From NCBI GenBank assembly GCA_902629215.1, contig CACOQC010000001.1, positions 1-64,000 of the forward strand: DNA of 64,000 nt. Direction: 5' to 3'. A program made the translations under genes and the position numbers. Below, one piece after another: positions 8,730-17,907 of the stretch. This stretch comes from an uncultured Pelagibacteraceae bacterium (lineage in GTDB: Bacteria; Pseudomonadota; Alphaproteobacteria; Pelagibacterales; Pelagibacteraceae). The number at the start of each line of letters is the position of its first letter. Position 1 is the first letter of the stretch. Under the pieces are notes generated by a model, which saw only the letters and a list, made by a program, of their open reading frames with translations, had not been told where the DNA came from and searched no databases.

Positions 8730-9838
8730 CCTTTCATAGGCATAACAACGAAAATACTATTGAAATCACCTGGATCTTTTATTAATGCAGGTGATCCTGA
8801 GTCGTTTAAAAACAATTCGATTTTTTCACCGTCTAACTGTGAAGCTACATCAATCAAATACCTAGAATTAAAACTAATTTCAAGATCGTCGTCAAATTTG
8901 ATTGGGATTGTCTCTTTTCCATCTCCACTATTAGCATTGTTGACTGATAAATTAAGTGTGTCTTTTGTTAAATTGAATTTAACACCATCTTTTTTATCCA
9001 GTGATACTGATGCTACTCTATCAACGGAATCTAAAAATAATTTTAATTCTACTTCTAATTTTTTTTTATTATTTTTTGGTATTACCTGTATATAATTAGG
9101 AAACTTTCCGTCAATTAATTTTGAAATTAATATACTATTTTTAAGTTCAAATTTTATTTTTGATTTTGCATTTGATATTTTTACATCACCATCATAATTA
9201 TCTAATAAAGAACAAAGTTGGAAAATTGTTTTTTTTGGTAAAATAATTGGTTCAAAATTTATCTTTTCATTTAATCTAATTTTAGAAATAGACATTCGAT
9301 GACTATCTGTAGCCACGGCCGTTAAATAATTTTTTTCTTCAAATTCAGTTTGATGCAAGTATATTCCACTTAAATAATGTCTAGTTTCATCGTTAGAAAC
9401 AGAAAACTTACATTTATTTAATAATTTCAAAAATTCTTTTGATGCTATTTTAAATTCATTTTCACTAAAATTTTCATTAGTAAGTGGAAATTCAGATGCA
9501 TCAATACAATTCAAATTAAAAATTGATTTATCAGACTCTAAGTGCAATTTGTTGGGGTTATTTAAAGTCAAATTAATTTTTTTCCCAGAGGAAAATTTTC
9601 TCACAATATCATACATAATTGATGACGATGTTGTAGTTTTTCCTTCTTCTAAAATTTCAATATTATTCAAATCATGAATAAATATTAAATCTAAATCAGT
9701 TGCTGTTATGATTAATTTTGAATCTTTTACATCTAGTAAAATATTTGACAAAATAGGAAGGGTGCTTCTTTTTTCAATTACCCCCTGACAAAAACTTAAT
9801 GCTTGCTGCAAATCTTGCTGATTAACACTAAATTTCAT
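8726..9838 (-). CDS. dnaN: DNA polymerase III beta subunit (sliding clamp)
   Basis: The ring-shaped processivity clamp of the replicase. The 370-aa length is typical, with three clamp domains. Visible landmarks are the N-terminal LQQALSFCQGVIEKRSTLPILSNI, a central ATDSHRMS motif near residue 172, and the C-terminal VMPMKG close to the usual MPMR(L) end. It overlaps the upstream dnaA by 11 bases, so dnaA and dnaN are one transcription unit. No recF follows; the next gene is convergent. Confidence 0.97.
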   Translation of the reverse strand: MKFSVNQQDLQQALSFCQGVIEKRSTLPILSNILLDVKDSKLIITATDLDLIFIHDLNNIEILEEGKTTTSSSIMYDIVRKFSSGKKINLTLNNPNKLHLESDKSIFNLNCIDASEFPLTNENFSENEFKIASKEFLKLLNKCKFSVSNDETRHYLSGIYLHQTEFEEKNYLTAVATDSHRMSISKIRLNEKINFEPIILPKKTIFQLCSLLDNYDGDVKISNAKSKIKFELKNSILISKLIDGKFPNYIQVIPKNNKKKLEVELKLFLDSVDRVASVSLDKKDGVKFNLTKDTLNLSVNNANSGDGKETIPIKFDDDLEISFNSRYLIDVASQLDGEKIELFLNDSGSPALIKDPGDFNSIFVVMPMKG

Positions 9839-11279
9839 TTTCTTTATTGTATAAAATTTGATTTTTTAATTTATTAATATTATCAACCATTTCGGAATCT
9901 TCCTGCTTCAATTTCTCAATGGTTTTAACAGAATGAATTATCGTTGTATGGTCTCTATTAGAAAACTCACGTCCAATCTCAGGTAAAGATTTTGATGTGA
10001 GTATTTTTGTAAGATAAATTGCTGTTTGTCTAGGCCTTACTAAATATCTTGATCTTCTAGATGATAACATTTCGTTTTTGCTTATTTTGAAAAATTTACA
10101 AACTAATGTTTGGATTAAATCAATTGTAACTTTATTTTCTGTTAAATTTAGTAAATCTTTTAAAACGACTTTAGTTTCTGATAAAGTTGGCATCTTTTTA
10201 TAAATTCTAGAAAATGACACGATTCTATTAACTGAACCAACTAATTCTCTAATACTTGCGGTAATTTCATTACTAATAAATTCTTTCACCTCTTCCGAAA
10301 TTTTAAATTGTCCTGAATATAAGCTATCAAGCTCATCAGATTTTTTTTGAACAATTTTTTTTCTTAATTCAAAATCAGGTTTTTGTATGTCAACAACCAA
10401 ACCACCGGAAAATCTAGATTTTATTCTCTCTTGAATTCTAGATAGCTTATTAGGTGCTCTATCAGCAGAAACAATTATTTGTGAACCTCTGTCAAATAAA
10501 GCATTAAAAGTATGAAAAAATTCTTCTTGCATGGCCTCTTTACCATTCATAAATTGAATATCATCAATTAATAAAACATCAGTATTTCTGAAATAATCTT
10601 TAAATTTTACCATATCGTTTGCTTTTATTGATTTTACGAACTGGTACATGAATCTTTCAGCAGAAATGAACATTATCTTGTTATTTTTTTTTAACTCATA
10701 CCCTATGGAATTTAAAAGATGTGTTTTTCCCATACCAACACCCCCATAAATATAAAGGGGATTATAACTAGAGCTATTTTCTGAAACTTTACGTGAGGCC
10801 TCATATGCCAATTTATTACTTGAGCTTGTTATAAAATTTTCAAATCTTTTATTTGGATCAATTCTATTATATTGAAGATATGATTCTTCAATAAATGATA
10901 CATTTTCTTGATTTTTGATTAAGTGAAAGTTTTCTTTGTTAAAATTTGTTTTAGTATCTAGATTTTTTTCATCAATAATTTTAAATTCTATCCTTATAAT
11001 ATTTTTATTATGGGTCTTAATTACCTGTAAAATTTGATCTAAATATCTAGAAGTGATCCAGTCTCTTATAAATCTTGTTGGCACAGATAATAAAAGATAA
11101 TTATTAAACTCCTCTACTAAATTAATTTTCTTCAACCAACTTTCATAAATATCATTCCCCAATTTATTTTTCATTTCAATCTGAATTGAATTCCAATCCA
11201 AATTTTGAGGTTTTAATTTATTTAAATTATTATTTTTAAAAGTATTACTCATTTGTGGGGAACATTGAGTTAGAACCAT
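9828..11279 (-). CDS. dnaA: Chromosomal replication initiator DnaA
   Basis: AAA+ ATPase that opens the replication origin. The 483-aa protein shows an N-terminal helical domain with YESWLKK near residue 45, Walker A GGVGMGKTHLL near 179-189, Walker B LLIDDIQF near 235, and a C-terminal DNA-binding domain with the signature RDHTTIIHSVKTI near 450. The ATG at 11279 is used here; a second Met ten codons in is also possible. A 242-base AT-rich gap upstream separates it from rpsT. Both are on the minus strand. Confidence 0.97.
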   Translation of the reverse strand: MVLTQCSPQMSNTFKNNNLNKLKPQNLDWNSIQIEMKNKLGNDIYESWLKKINLVEEFNNYLLLSVPTRFIRDWITSRYLDQILQVIKTHNKNIIRIEFKIIDEKNLDTKTNFNKENFHLIKNQENVSFIEESYLQYNRIDPNKRFENFITSSSNKLAYEASRKVSENSSSYNPLYIYGGVGMGKTHLLNSIGYELKKNNKIMFISAERFMYQFVKSIKANDMVKFKDYFRNTDVLLIDDIQFMNGKEAMQEEFFHTFNALFDRGSQIIVSADRAPNKLSRIQERIKSRFSGGLVVDIQKPDFELRKKIVQKKSDELDSLYSGQFKISEEVKEFISNEITASIRELVGSVNRIVSFSRIYKKMPTLSETKVVLKDLLNLTENKVTIDLIQTLVCKFFKISKNEMLSSRRSRYLVRPRQTAIYLTKILTSKSLPEIGREFSNRDHTTIIHSVKTIEKLKQEDSEMVDNINKLKNQILYNKENEI

Positions 11280-11521
11280 AATAAAATTATTGCAAGATAT
11301 AATTTTAAAATTTGAAAAAAAAATAAAATCTACGATTGTGAAATCTTACGTTGTAAAAATATTTTTTATTTTTAATCAAAAAAAATTTTTTATTAATAAA
11401 ATTTATAATTGAAAATTAATAAAATAAAAATTTACTAAATCTAAATATTGTATCTAACGACAATAAATTTATAGATTTTGTAGCTCCTGAGGTTGCATTA
11501 GAATAACAACCCTGAGTATGT
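11280..11521. other. AT-rich rpsT-dnaA intergenic gap, the longest gene-free stretch
   Basis: 242 bases holding the dnaA promoter region and the rpsT 3' end. It is almost pure A+T except for one GC-richer patch at 11481-11519, where TGAGGTTG and CAACCCTGA form an imperfect inverted repeat (GGTTG/CAACC core, 11-base loop). I found no good copy of the DnaA box TTATCCACA, so origin activity is not supported, though position beside dnaA makes it a candidate. No reading frame of note. Confidence 0.5.
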
Positions 11522-11785
11522 TTACTTTAGAGCTGATATTTTTTTAGTTATTCTTGAAACATTTCTAGATGCATTCTGTCTCTTTATAATTCCTGTCTTA
11601 GCAATTTTCATGAGTTCAGAATTCAACTTAGGTAAGAATTTTAGCGCTTCTGACTTTTTTTTACCCTCTAAAAGAATATTCATTTTTTTTAAAGCATTTT
11701 TATATCTACTTTTTCTAGCTTTATTGACAGCTGTCTGTTTAGAAATTCTTCTAATTCTTTTTATTGCAGATTTAGTGTTTGCCAT
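11522..11785 (-). CDS. rpsT: 30S ribosomal protein S20
   Basis: Primary-binding protein of the small ribosomal subunit. The 87-aa lysine-rich product begins with MANTKSAIKRIRRISKQ and ends RNASRNVSRITKKISALK, both characteristic of bS20. It lies between mutM and dnaA, the usual alphaproteobacterial position, and is co-oriented with dnaA. No strong intrinsic terminator is visible after it; only a weak inverted repeat at 11481-11519. Confidence 0.97.
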   Translation of the reverse strand: MANTKSAIKRIRRISKQTAVNKARKSRYKNALKKMNILLEGKKKSEALKFLPKLNSELMKIAKTGIIKRQNASRNVSRITKKISALK

Positions 11786-11837
11786 TTTTCGCTGGTGATA
11801 TAACCACAGAATTTGTCTTGGTCAACTATTATATTTG

Positions 11838-12701
11838 CTATTTTTGGCATTTATTACAATAAAAGACTGATCTGTTCGAAATCATTTTTTTCTCAATTTT
11901 TCCATTACAATCTTTACGTAAACAATTTAATTTGTCTCTTTGATAAACCTTAAAATTATCTTGAAAACTACCTTTGTTGCCTTGTGTATTTGTAAAGTTT
12001 TGAATTGAAGATCCACCTTTTTTAATAGCATTTTTTAAAACCTTTTTTGAGTAGAAAATGATGTTTTTATAATCTTTCTTATTTAAACTTTTACTTTGTT
12101 TAAACGGATTTATTTTACAAAAATATAATATTTCATTAGCATAAATGTTTCCAATACCTGAAACAAATTTTTGATCTAATAAATAATTTTTTATATTTTT
12201 TGTTTTATTTTTAAGACTTTTCTTGAAATATTGTATATTAAATTTTTTATCAAAAGGCTCTGGACCATAATTTTTAAAAAATTGTTTTAATTTTTCATTA
12301 TTTTCAATAATTTTAAAAAAACCAAATCTTCTTGGATCATTATAAATTATTTTTAATTTATTAAAGGAAATCAATATATGATTATGTTTTTTAGGCAATG
12401 ATACAGAACTATAAAAACTTGTATTTGTAAAATTATTTTTTCTTCCAGCTTTTATAATGTGAACCGTTCCTGACATTCCCAAATGTAAAACTAATATAGA
12501 TTTATTATCCAAATATAAGAGAATATATTTGGAAAATCGTTTTACATGTTGAATTTTAGAAAATTTTATTTTTGATGAAAAATCTTTGCTTAATTTAAAC
12601 CTGAGATTAGAGTTATTTACAACTACTCTCTTAATTTGTTTATTTTCAACATTTTTTTTAAGTGATTGTTTTACTATTTCTACTTCAGGCAATTCAGGCA
12701 T
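11838..12701 (-). CDS. mutM: Formamidopyrimidine-DNA glycosylase
   Basis: Base-excision repair enzyme removing 8-oxoguanine and formamidopyrimidines. The 287-aa protein begins MPELPEVEIV, where Pro2 is the catalytic nucleophile after Met removal and Glu3 is essential. NDPRRFGFF near residue 117 is the DNA-intercalating region, and the H2TH segment includes GIGNIYANEILY near 183-194. The C-terminal zinc finger is C-x4-C then FYCNKCQ, a spacing I recall from alphaproteobacterial relatives. Divergent from ubiE. Confidence 0.95.
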   Translation of the reverse strand: MPELPEVEIVKQSLKKNVENKQIKRVVVNNSNLRFKLSKDFSSKIKFSKIQHVKRFSKYILLYLDNKSILVLHLGMSGTVHIIKAGRKNNFTNTSFYSSVSLPKKHNHILISFNKLKIIYNDPRRFGFFKIIENNEKLKQFFKNYGPEPFDKKFNIQYFKKSLKNKTKNIKNYLLDQKFVSGIGNIYANEILYFCKINPFKQSKSLNKKDYKNIIFYSKKVLKNAIKKGGSSIQNFTNTQGNKGSFQDNFKVYQRDKLNCLRKDCNGKIEKKMISNRSVFYCNKCQK

Positions 12702-12797
12702 ATTTAATGAAATATATCATATTTTCATGATGATATGTTTAAAGTTTTTGATTAATTAAATCTAAAACTTTATATTGATAATCAAAAATTTATTTTT

Positions 12798-13502
12798 ATG
12801 GAACAACAGCTTCAAAATAAAAAAGGTCTAGTCGATAAAGTCTTTAATAAAGTATTTGATAAATATGATTTAATGAATGATTTTATGTCTTTAGGTGTTC
12901 ATCGATTTTGGAAAAGAGATTTGATTAACATGATGGCTCCGACAAAAAATAAAAAATTGATAGATGTTGCATGTGGTACTGGGGACATAGCAAAACTTTT
13001 CTTAAAAAAAACGAATAATGGTTCAACTGTTTTTAACATTGATCCAAATAAAAATATGATAAACCAAGGTAAAAAAAGACTTAAAAATTTAAAAAATATT
13101 ACCTGGTATATTCAGAGTGCTGAGAAATTGAATTTTCAAGATAATTATTTTGATTACTATACAATAAGTTTCGGTCTTAGAAATACAAAGGATATTAATA
13201 AATCACTTGAAGAGGCTTATAGAGTTTTAAAACCAGGGGGAAGATTTTTATGTTTAGAATTTTCTAAAATTAATAATTTAAATTTGGATTTTATATATAG
13301 AAATTATTCTAAGTTAATACCTAAAATTGGTAAACTAGTTGTTGGTGAAAGCCAACCATATGAATACCTAGTAGAAAGTATAGAAAAATTTTTAAATCAA
13401 GAAGAATTAAAAGATAGTATGAAAAAAGTAGGTTTTACAAAATGTGATTATAGAAACTTAAGTGGTGGAGTTGTAGCAATTCACTCAGGTTGGAAAGTTT
13501 AA
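12798..13502 (+). CDS. ubiE: Ubiquinone biosynthesis C-methyltransferase UbiE
   Basis: SAM-dependent C-methylation of the quinone ring (COQ5 family). The 234-aa protein has the family's NDFMSLGVHRFWKR near residue 29, the SAM-binding motif DVACGTGDIA near 54, the post-motif FGLRNTKD near 130 and the C-terminal SGGVVAIHSGWK. Its stop codon shares a base with the ubiB start (TAATG), so the two are coupled. The mutM-ubiE divergent pair is conserved in alphaproteobacteria. Confidence 0.96.
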   Translation: MEQQLQNKKGLVDKVFNKVFDKYDLMNDFMSLGVHRFWKRDLINMMAPTKNKKLIDVACGTGDIAKLFLKKTNNGSTVFNIDPNKNMINQGKKRLKNLKNITWYIQSAEKLNFQDNYFDYYTISFGLRNTKDINKSLEEAYRVLKPGGRFLCLEFSKINNLNLDFIYRNYSKLIPKIGKLVVGESQPYEYLVESIEKFLNQEELKDSMKKVGFTKCDYRNLSGGVVAIHSGWKV

Positions 13503-15070
13503 TGTTCAAAAAATTATTTACTTTATTTCAACTTGGTAGAAAGGTAGCTAAGTCTGATATATTATCTATTACATCTAAATTTCAAAAGCCACCCTTAGCA
13601 ATAATTATTTTATTTAAAATTTTATCATTTTCTTTTTCTGAAAAGAAACAAGTTGATATGGACAAAAGTGAGGGTGAGCGTTTAGCTAATTCACTTGAAT
13701 CCATGGGGACAACATTTATAAAGCTCGGTCAATTTTTAGCTACAAGACCAGACATAATTGGTGAAGAGTTGTCAAAACAACTTGAAAATCTGCAAGATAA
13801 GTTACCACCATTTTCTTTGCTGCACGCTAAAGAGATTATTAAGAATGATTTAGGTGAAGATACTTATAACTCAATAATTGATTTAAGTGAACCTGTAGCT
13901 GCAGCTTCAATTGCTCAAGTACATAAAGCAAAAATAAATGATGGTGGAACAATAAAAGATGTAGCAATAAAAATTTTACGACCCAATATAAAAAAAATAT
14001 TTAATGAAGAAATAGATGCAATCATGCTTTTTGCCTTTTTAATTGAGTCCTTCATAAAAAAAACAAAAAGACTTAAATTAGTTGAGGTAGTTTTTTTGTT
14101 AAAAGAAATAACTAATTTAGAAATGGATCTTAGATTTGAGGCAGCAGCGGCTAATGAGTACGCAGAAAACACAAAAAATGATGTTGGTTTCAGAGTTCCT
14201 CAAATTTATTGGAATTTTACGAGTGAAAATGTAATGACATTGGATTGGGTTGATGGAATTTCAATTAGAGAAACTCAAGAATTAAAAAATAGAAATTTTA
14301 ACACTGAAAAAATTGCGGAAGATATTATTCAAAGTTTTTTAAGACATGCGGTAAGAGATGGATTCTTTCATGCTGATATGCATCAAGGAAATATATTTAT
14401 AGATACTGATGGTCAAATTGTTCCAATTGATTTTGGTATAATGGGAAGACTTGATAAAATGAGTAAAAGATTTTTAGCAGAAATATTATTTGGATTTATT
14501 CAAAGAGATTATCGAAAAGTTGCAGAGGTACACCTAGTTGCAGGTCTCGTTCCTAAAGAAGTACCTATTGATGATCTCGCTCAAGCCTTAAGATCCATCG
14601 GTGAACCAATATTTGGTCAAGCTGTAAAAGATATATCTGGAGGAAAATTATTAAAGCAATTGTTTGATGTTACTGAAAAATTTAATATGCAAACTCAACC
14701 TCAACTTCTAATGTTGCAAAAAACTATGGTTGTTGTTGAGGGAGTAGCAAGAAAATTAAACCCAAATACAAATATATGGACCACATCTAAGCCTGTATTA
14801 GAGAATTGGTTAAAAGAAACAAAAGATCCAATGACAACTATTAACGAGACAATCCAAAATACCTCTGAAGTCATAAAAAGATTACCTGAATTTCCTGAAA
14901 TAATGGATAAAGCCAATCAAGCACTTACATATCTTGCAAGTGGACAGATTCCCCAAAACTCTAATTCATACAATGCTTTAAATACAAAAAAATCAGAAAT
15001 GACTGCTTTTAGAAATCAATCTATTATTGGTTTTTTAATCCTTGTAATTTTTGGTCTATTGGTATTTTAA
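13502..15070 (+). CDS. ubiB: UbiB/ABC1-family atypical kinase for ubiquinone biosynthesis
   Basis: Membrane-anchored ADCK/UbiB protein-kinase-like ATPase needed for ubiquinone synthesis. The 522-aa protein shows the family's KxGQ motif as FIKLGQFLATRPD near residue 76, the alanine-rich nucleotide loop AAASIAQVHKAK near 136, HADMHQGN near 289 and the DFG-equivalent DFGIMG near 308, with a C-terminal transmembrane helix. I take the ATG at 13502, overlapping the ubiE stop; an in-frame TTG at 13490 would lie inside ubiE. coaBC follows 8 bases later. Confidence 0.96.
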   Translation: MFKKLFTLFQLGRKVAKSDILSITSKFQKPPLAIIILFKILSFSFSEKKQVDMDKSEGERLANSLESMGTTFIKLGQFLATRPDIIGEELSKQLENLQDKLPPFSLLHAKEIIKNDLGEDTYNSIIDLSEPVAAASIAQVHKAKINDGGTIKDVAIKILRPNIKKIFNEEIDAIMLFAFLIESFIKKTKRLKLVEVVFLLKEITNLEMDLRFEAAAANEYAENTKNDVGFRVPQIYWNFTSENVMTLDWVDGISIRETQELKNRNFNTEKIAEDIIQSFLRHAVRDGFFHADMHQGNIFIDTDGQIVPIDFGIMGRLDKMSKRFLAEILFGFIQRDYRKVAEVHLVAGLVPKEVPIDDLAQALRSIGEPIFGQAVKDISGGKLLKQLFDVTEKFNMQTQPQLLMLQKTMVVVEGVARKLNPNTNIWTTSKPVLENWLKETKDPMTTINETIQNTSEVIKRLPEFPEIMDKANQALTYLASGQIPQNSNSYNALNTKKSEMTAFRNQSIIGFLILVIFGLLVF

Positions 15071-15078
15071 TTCACTCG

Positions 15079-16278
15079 ATGAGTAATTTGAACAATAAAA
15101 AGATCTTATTAATAATTTGTGGTGGAATAGCTGCTTATAAAAGTCTTGAAATAATTAGGCTTTTAAAAAAAAACAACGTTATTATAAAAACAATTCTTAC
15201 CAAAAGTGGTGCTGAATTTGTAACACCTCTTTCAATTACTTCGTTATCCCAATCAAAAGTTTATCAAGACCTTTTTAGTATAGAAAATGAAGCAGAGATG
15301 GATCATATTAGTCTTTCAAGGTGGGCAGATCTTATTTTAATTGCACCTGCAACAGCTAATACAATATCTAAACTTGCAAATGGAAATTCTGATGATTTGG
15401 CATCTACAGTTGCTCTTGCTTCAAACAAAAAAATTTTTATTGCTCCTGCAATGAATGTAAGAATGTGGGACCATCAATCTACTAAAGATAATATAGCTAA
15501 ATTAAAAACTTATGACTATAAATTAATTGGTCCAAGAATTGGGAACATGGCATGTGGCGAATATGGTGAAGGAAAGATGTCAGAACCAATAGAAATAGTA
15601 AAAGAACTAGAAAGTTATTTTAAAAATTTAAAGAAAAATAACAAGTTAAAGGCAATAGTAACTGCAGGGCCTACTAATGAATATATTGATCCTATAAGGT
15701 TTATTACTAATAAATCAAGTGGAAAGCAGGGATATGAAATTGCAAAATCGTTATCAAAAAAAGGTTTTGATACAACCTTAATTTCAGGGCCAACAAATTT
15801 GGAAATAAACAGCGATATTAATCTAATAAAAGTTGAAACTGCCGAAGAAATGTTTCTAGCGACACTTAATAGCTTACCTGCTGATGTTGCAGTATTTTCA
15901 GCAGCAGTTGGTGATTATAAAGTAAAAAAAACTTCAAAAGAAAAAATTAAGAAAGTAGACAATCTTTATTTAGAATTAGAGAAAAATGTAGATATTCTAA
16001 ATTATATTTCTAATCATAATTCTTTAAGACCAAAGCTTGTAATTGGATTTGCTGCAGAAACTAATAATTTAGAAAAATATGCTAATAAAAAACTTAACGA
16101 AAAAAATTGTGATTGGATAATTGCAAATGATGTATCAAATAAAAAAATAGGATTTAACTCAGATTTTAATGAAGTATCAATTTTTTATAAAAGTAATAAT
16201 ACTGAAAAACTAAAATACAAACACAAATCTGAAATTTCAGATGAAGTAGTAGAAAAAATTATTAATCATTTAAATTAA
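15079..16278 (+). CDS. coaBC: Bifunctional phosphopantothenoylcysteine synthetase/decarboxylase
   Basis: Two coenzyme A steps: CTP-dependent joining of cysteine to phosphopantothenate and FMN-dependent decarboxylation. The 399-aa protein has the CoaC flavoprotein half (residues 1-185) with GGIAAYKSLE, APAMNVRMW and the catalytic cysteine in NMACGEYGEGKM. The CoaB half starts near 190 with VTAGPTNEYIDPIRF and contains the NKKIGF motif near 351. The last base overlaps the dut start codon. Confidence 0.97.
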   Translation: MSNLNNKKILLIICGGIAAYKSLEIIRLLKKNNVIIKTILTKSGAEFVTPLSITSLSQSKVYQDLFSIENEAEMDHISLSRWADLILIAPATANTISKLANGNSDDLASTVALASNKKIFIAPAMNVRMWDHQSTKDNIAKLKTYDYKLIGPRIGNMACGEYGEGKMSEPIEIVKELESYFKNLKKNNKLKAIVTAGPTNEYIDPIRFITNKSSGKQGYEIAKSLSKKGFDTTLISGPTNLEINSDINLIKVETAEEMFLATLNSLPADVAVFSAAVGDYKVKKTSKEKIKKVDNLYLELEKNVDILNYISNHNSLRPKLVIGFAAETNNLEKYANKKLNEKNCDWIIANDVSNKKIGFNSDFNEVSIFYKSNNTEKLKYKHKSEISDEVVEKIINHLN

Positions 16279-16715
16279 TGATTAAAGTTATAATCAAAAA
16301 ATTAGATTCCTCTGTTCAGTTACCTACATATAAAACCGATGGTGCATCAGGTATGGATTTAATGGCACATATAGAAAAACCAATTAACTTAGAACCTGGG
16401 AAATCTTGTCTTGTTCCGACCGGATTATCAGTTGCATTTCCTAAAGAATATGAGGTTCAAATAAGACCAAGGTCTGGTTTGGCTGCAAAAAACAATATTA
16501 GTGTTTTGAATACACCAGGAACGATTGATAGTGATTATAGGGGGGAAATTAAGATAATTCTATTTAATCACGGAAATGAAAATTTTATAATTAACAACAA
16601 TGATAGAGTTGCTCAAATGGTATTAACTCCAGTTATGGAAATGGAACTAGAGGAAGCAAATGAACTTCCAAAATCTGTAAGAGGTGAGGGAGGATTTGGC
16701 TCAACTGGTAAATGA
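16278..16715 (+). CDS. dut: dUTP diphosphatase
   Basis: Hydrolyses dUTP to dUMP and pyrophosphate, keeping uracil out of DNA and supplying dTMP synthesis. The 145-aa trimeric-type enzyme has the five motifs in order: GASGMDLMA, RPRSGLA, GTIDSDYRGEI (catalytic Asp), DRVAQMVL and the C-terminal RGEGGFGSTGK. It overlaps coaBC by one base and the next gene by four (ATGA). The coaBC-dut pairing is conserved in proteobacteria. Confidence 0.97.
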   Translation: MIKVIIKKLDSSVQLPTYKTDGASGMDLMAHIEKPINLEPGKSCLVPTGLSVAFPKEYEVQIRPRSGLAAKNNISVLNTPGTIDSDYRGEIKIILFNHGNENFIINNNDRVAQMVLTPVMEMELEEANELPKSVRGEGGFGSTGK

Positions 16716-17449
16716 AAAATAGTTTAAATAAATCTCAAATCGAAAGATTTTCGAGACAATTAGTTTTAAAAAATATTGGTGCTAAAGGTCAGAAAAAAAT
16801 TTTATCCTCTAAAGTTTTAATTGTTGGCATCGGTGGTTTAGGTTGTCCTGCAGCAGAAAATCTAGTAAGGGCTGGTATTGGCACTATAGGTCTTATCGAC
16901 AACGACATTGTCAATCTTTCAAACATTCATAGACAAAGTTTATTTAATTCTAAGGACATTAAAAAAGCAAAAGTTGCTGTAGCAGAAAAAAAATTAAAAG
17001 AAATAAATCCACTAACAAAAATTAAAACTTATAAATCAAGACTCAACGAGAAAAATATTGAAAAAATCATCAAAAATTATGAACTTATTATTGATGGTTC
17101 AGATAATTTTAAAACAAAATTCTTAATTAATGATTATTGTATGAAGTTAAAAAAAAAATTAGTTACTGGCGCTATAAGTAAATTTGATGGTCACATATTT
17201 ACATTTGATTTTAAAAATAAAAAAACAGCATCATTGAAAAATTTTTATCAAGAAAATGAGATTTCAGATGATGTTTTAAATTGTGAGTTTGAAGGCGTTC
17301 TTGGAACTATCGCATCAGTAGTGGGTACTACCCAGGCAAATGAGGCTTTAAAAATGTTAATGGAAATTGGTCAAAACTTAGAAAATCAAATATTAATTAT
17401 AGATCTGCTAAATCTTAATTTTAGAAAAGTTAAATTCAAAAAAAAATAA
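16712..17449 (+). CDS. ThiF/MoeB/HesA-family adenylyltransferase
   Basis: E1-like enzyme that adenylates the C-terminus of a ubiquitin-like sulfur carrier (MoaD, ThiS or similar). The 245-aa protein has the nucleotide loop VGIGGLGCPAAENLVRAGIG near residue 35, NLSNIHRQ near 67 and DGSDNFKTK near 128. The Cys in DVLNCEFEGVLG near 190 occupies the conserved cysteine position. The zinc-binding CxxC pairs of E. coli MoeB are absent. It overlaps dut by four bases. Which carrier it serves cannot be told. Confidence 0.88.
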   Translation: MKNSLNKSQIERFSRQLVLKNIGAKGQKKILSSKVLIVGIGGLGCPAAENLVRAGIGTIGLIDNDIVNLSNIHRQSLFNSKDIKKAKVAVAEKKLKEINPLTKIKTYKSRLNEKNIEKIIKNYELIIDGSDNFKTKFLINDYCMKLKKKLVTGAISKFDGHIFTFDFKNKKTASLKNFYQENEISDDVLNCEFEGVLGTIASVVGTTQANEALKMLMEIGQNLENQILIIDLLNLNFRKVKFKKK

Positions 17450-17463
17450 GATAATATTTGATA

Positions 17464-17907
17464 ATGAAAAAAATTTTTTTTTTAATAGTAATTTGGATTT
17501 TCTTTCAATCTATTGTTTTTTCTGAAGAAATTTTTCTTTCATTAAAAAAAAATCAAGTTAACGTAAGATATGGTCCAAGCTTTGAATCACCAATTAAATT
17601 TGTTTATAAAAAAGTTCATTTACCAATAAAACAAATTGATAAGAAAGAAAATTGGAGGAGAATTATAGACTCTAAAAACAATAGTGGGTGGATACACTGG
17701 TCTCAATTAAAAAAAACCAATTCTATAATTCCTTTGGAAGATAAAATTCTATTTAAAAAACCCTCTAATTTTTCGAAACCAATTGCCAAAATTAAAAAAG
17801 GTAGACTTTTGATATTTCAAAAGTGTGATGGCAAATGGTGTAAAGTTAAAACTAAAAAAGTTAAAGGTTGGATTAAAATAGATAATATTTGGGGTTCAAT
17901 TAACTAA
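17464..17907 (+). CDS. Secreted bacterial SH3-domain protein
   Basis: A 147-aa exported protein with a signal peptide (KKIFFLIVIWIFFQSIVFS) followed by two SH3_3-like repeats. Each has the family's features: VNVRYGPSFESPIKF with WRRI and GWIHWSQL in the first; KPSNFSKPIAKI with CKVKTKKVKGWI in the second. Such proteins usually bind the cell wall or act in envelope stress. I use the ATG at 17464; the in-frame TTG two codons upstream is less likely. The 3' end overlaps the convergent DUF3501 gene by 8 bases. Confidence 0.83.
   Translation: MKKIFFLIVIWIFFQSIVFSEEIFLSLKKNQVNVRYGPSFESPIKFVYKKVHLPIKQIDKKENWRRIIDSKNNSGWIHWSQLKKTNSIIPLEDKILFKKPSNFSKPIAKIKKGRLLIFQKCDGKWCKVKTKKVKGWIKIDNIWGSIN

Noticed and set aside
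11799-11810. ATAACCACA and, at about 11252, TGTGGGGAA as DnaA boxes
   Set aside because: Each has two mismatches to TTATCCACA, they are isolated, and one lies inside the dnaA coding sequence.
12702-12797. ATATCAT...ATGATAT inverted repeat between mutM and ubiE as an operator
   Set aside because: Short, purely A+T, and easily expected by chance in this composition; no second copy elsewhere in the window supports it.
13253-13268. TTTAGAATTTTCTAAA, a perfect-looking Irr-box palindrome
   Set aside because: It lies inside the ubiE coding region and its half-sites are separated by 2 bases, not 3; most likely chance in AT-rich coding DNA.
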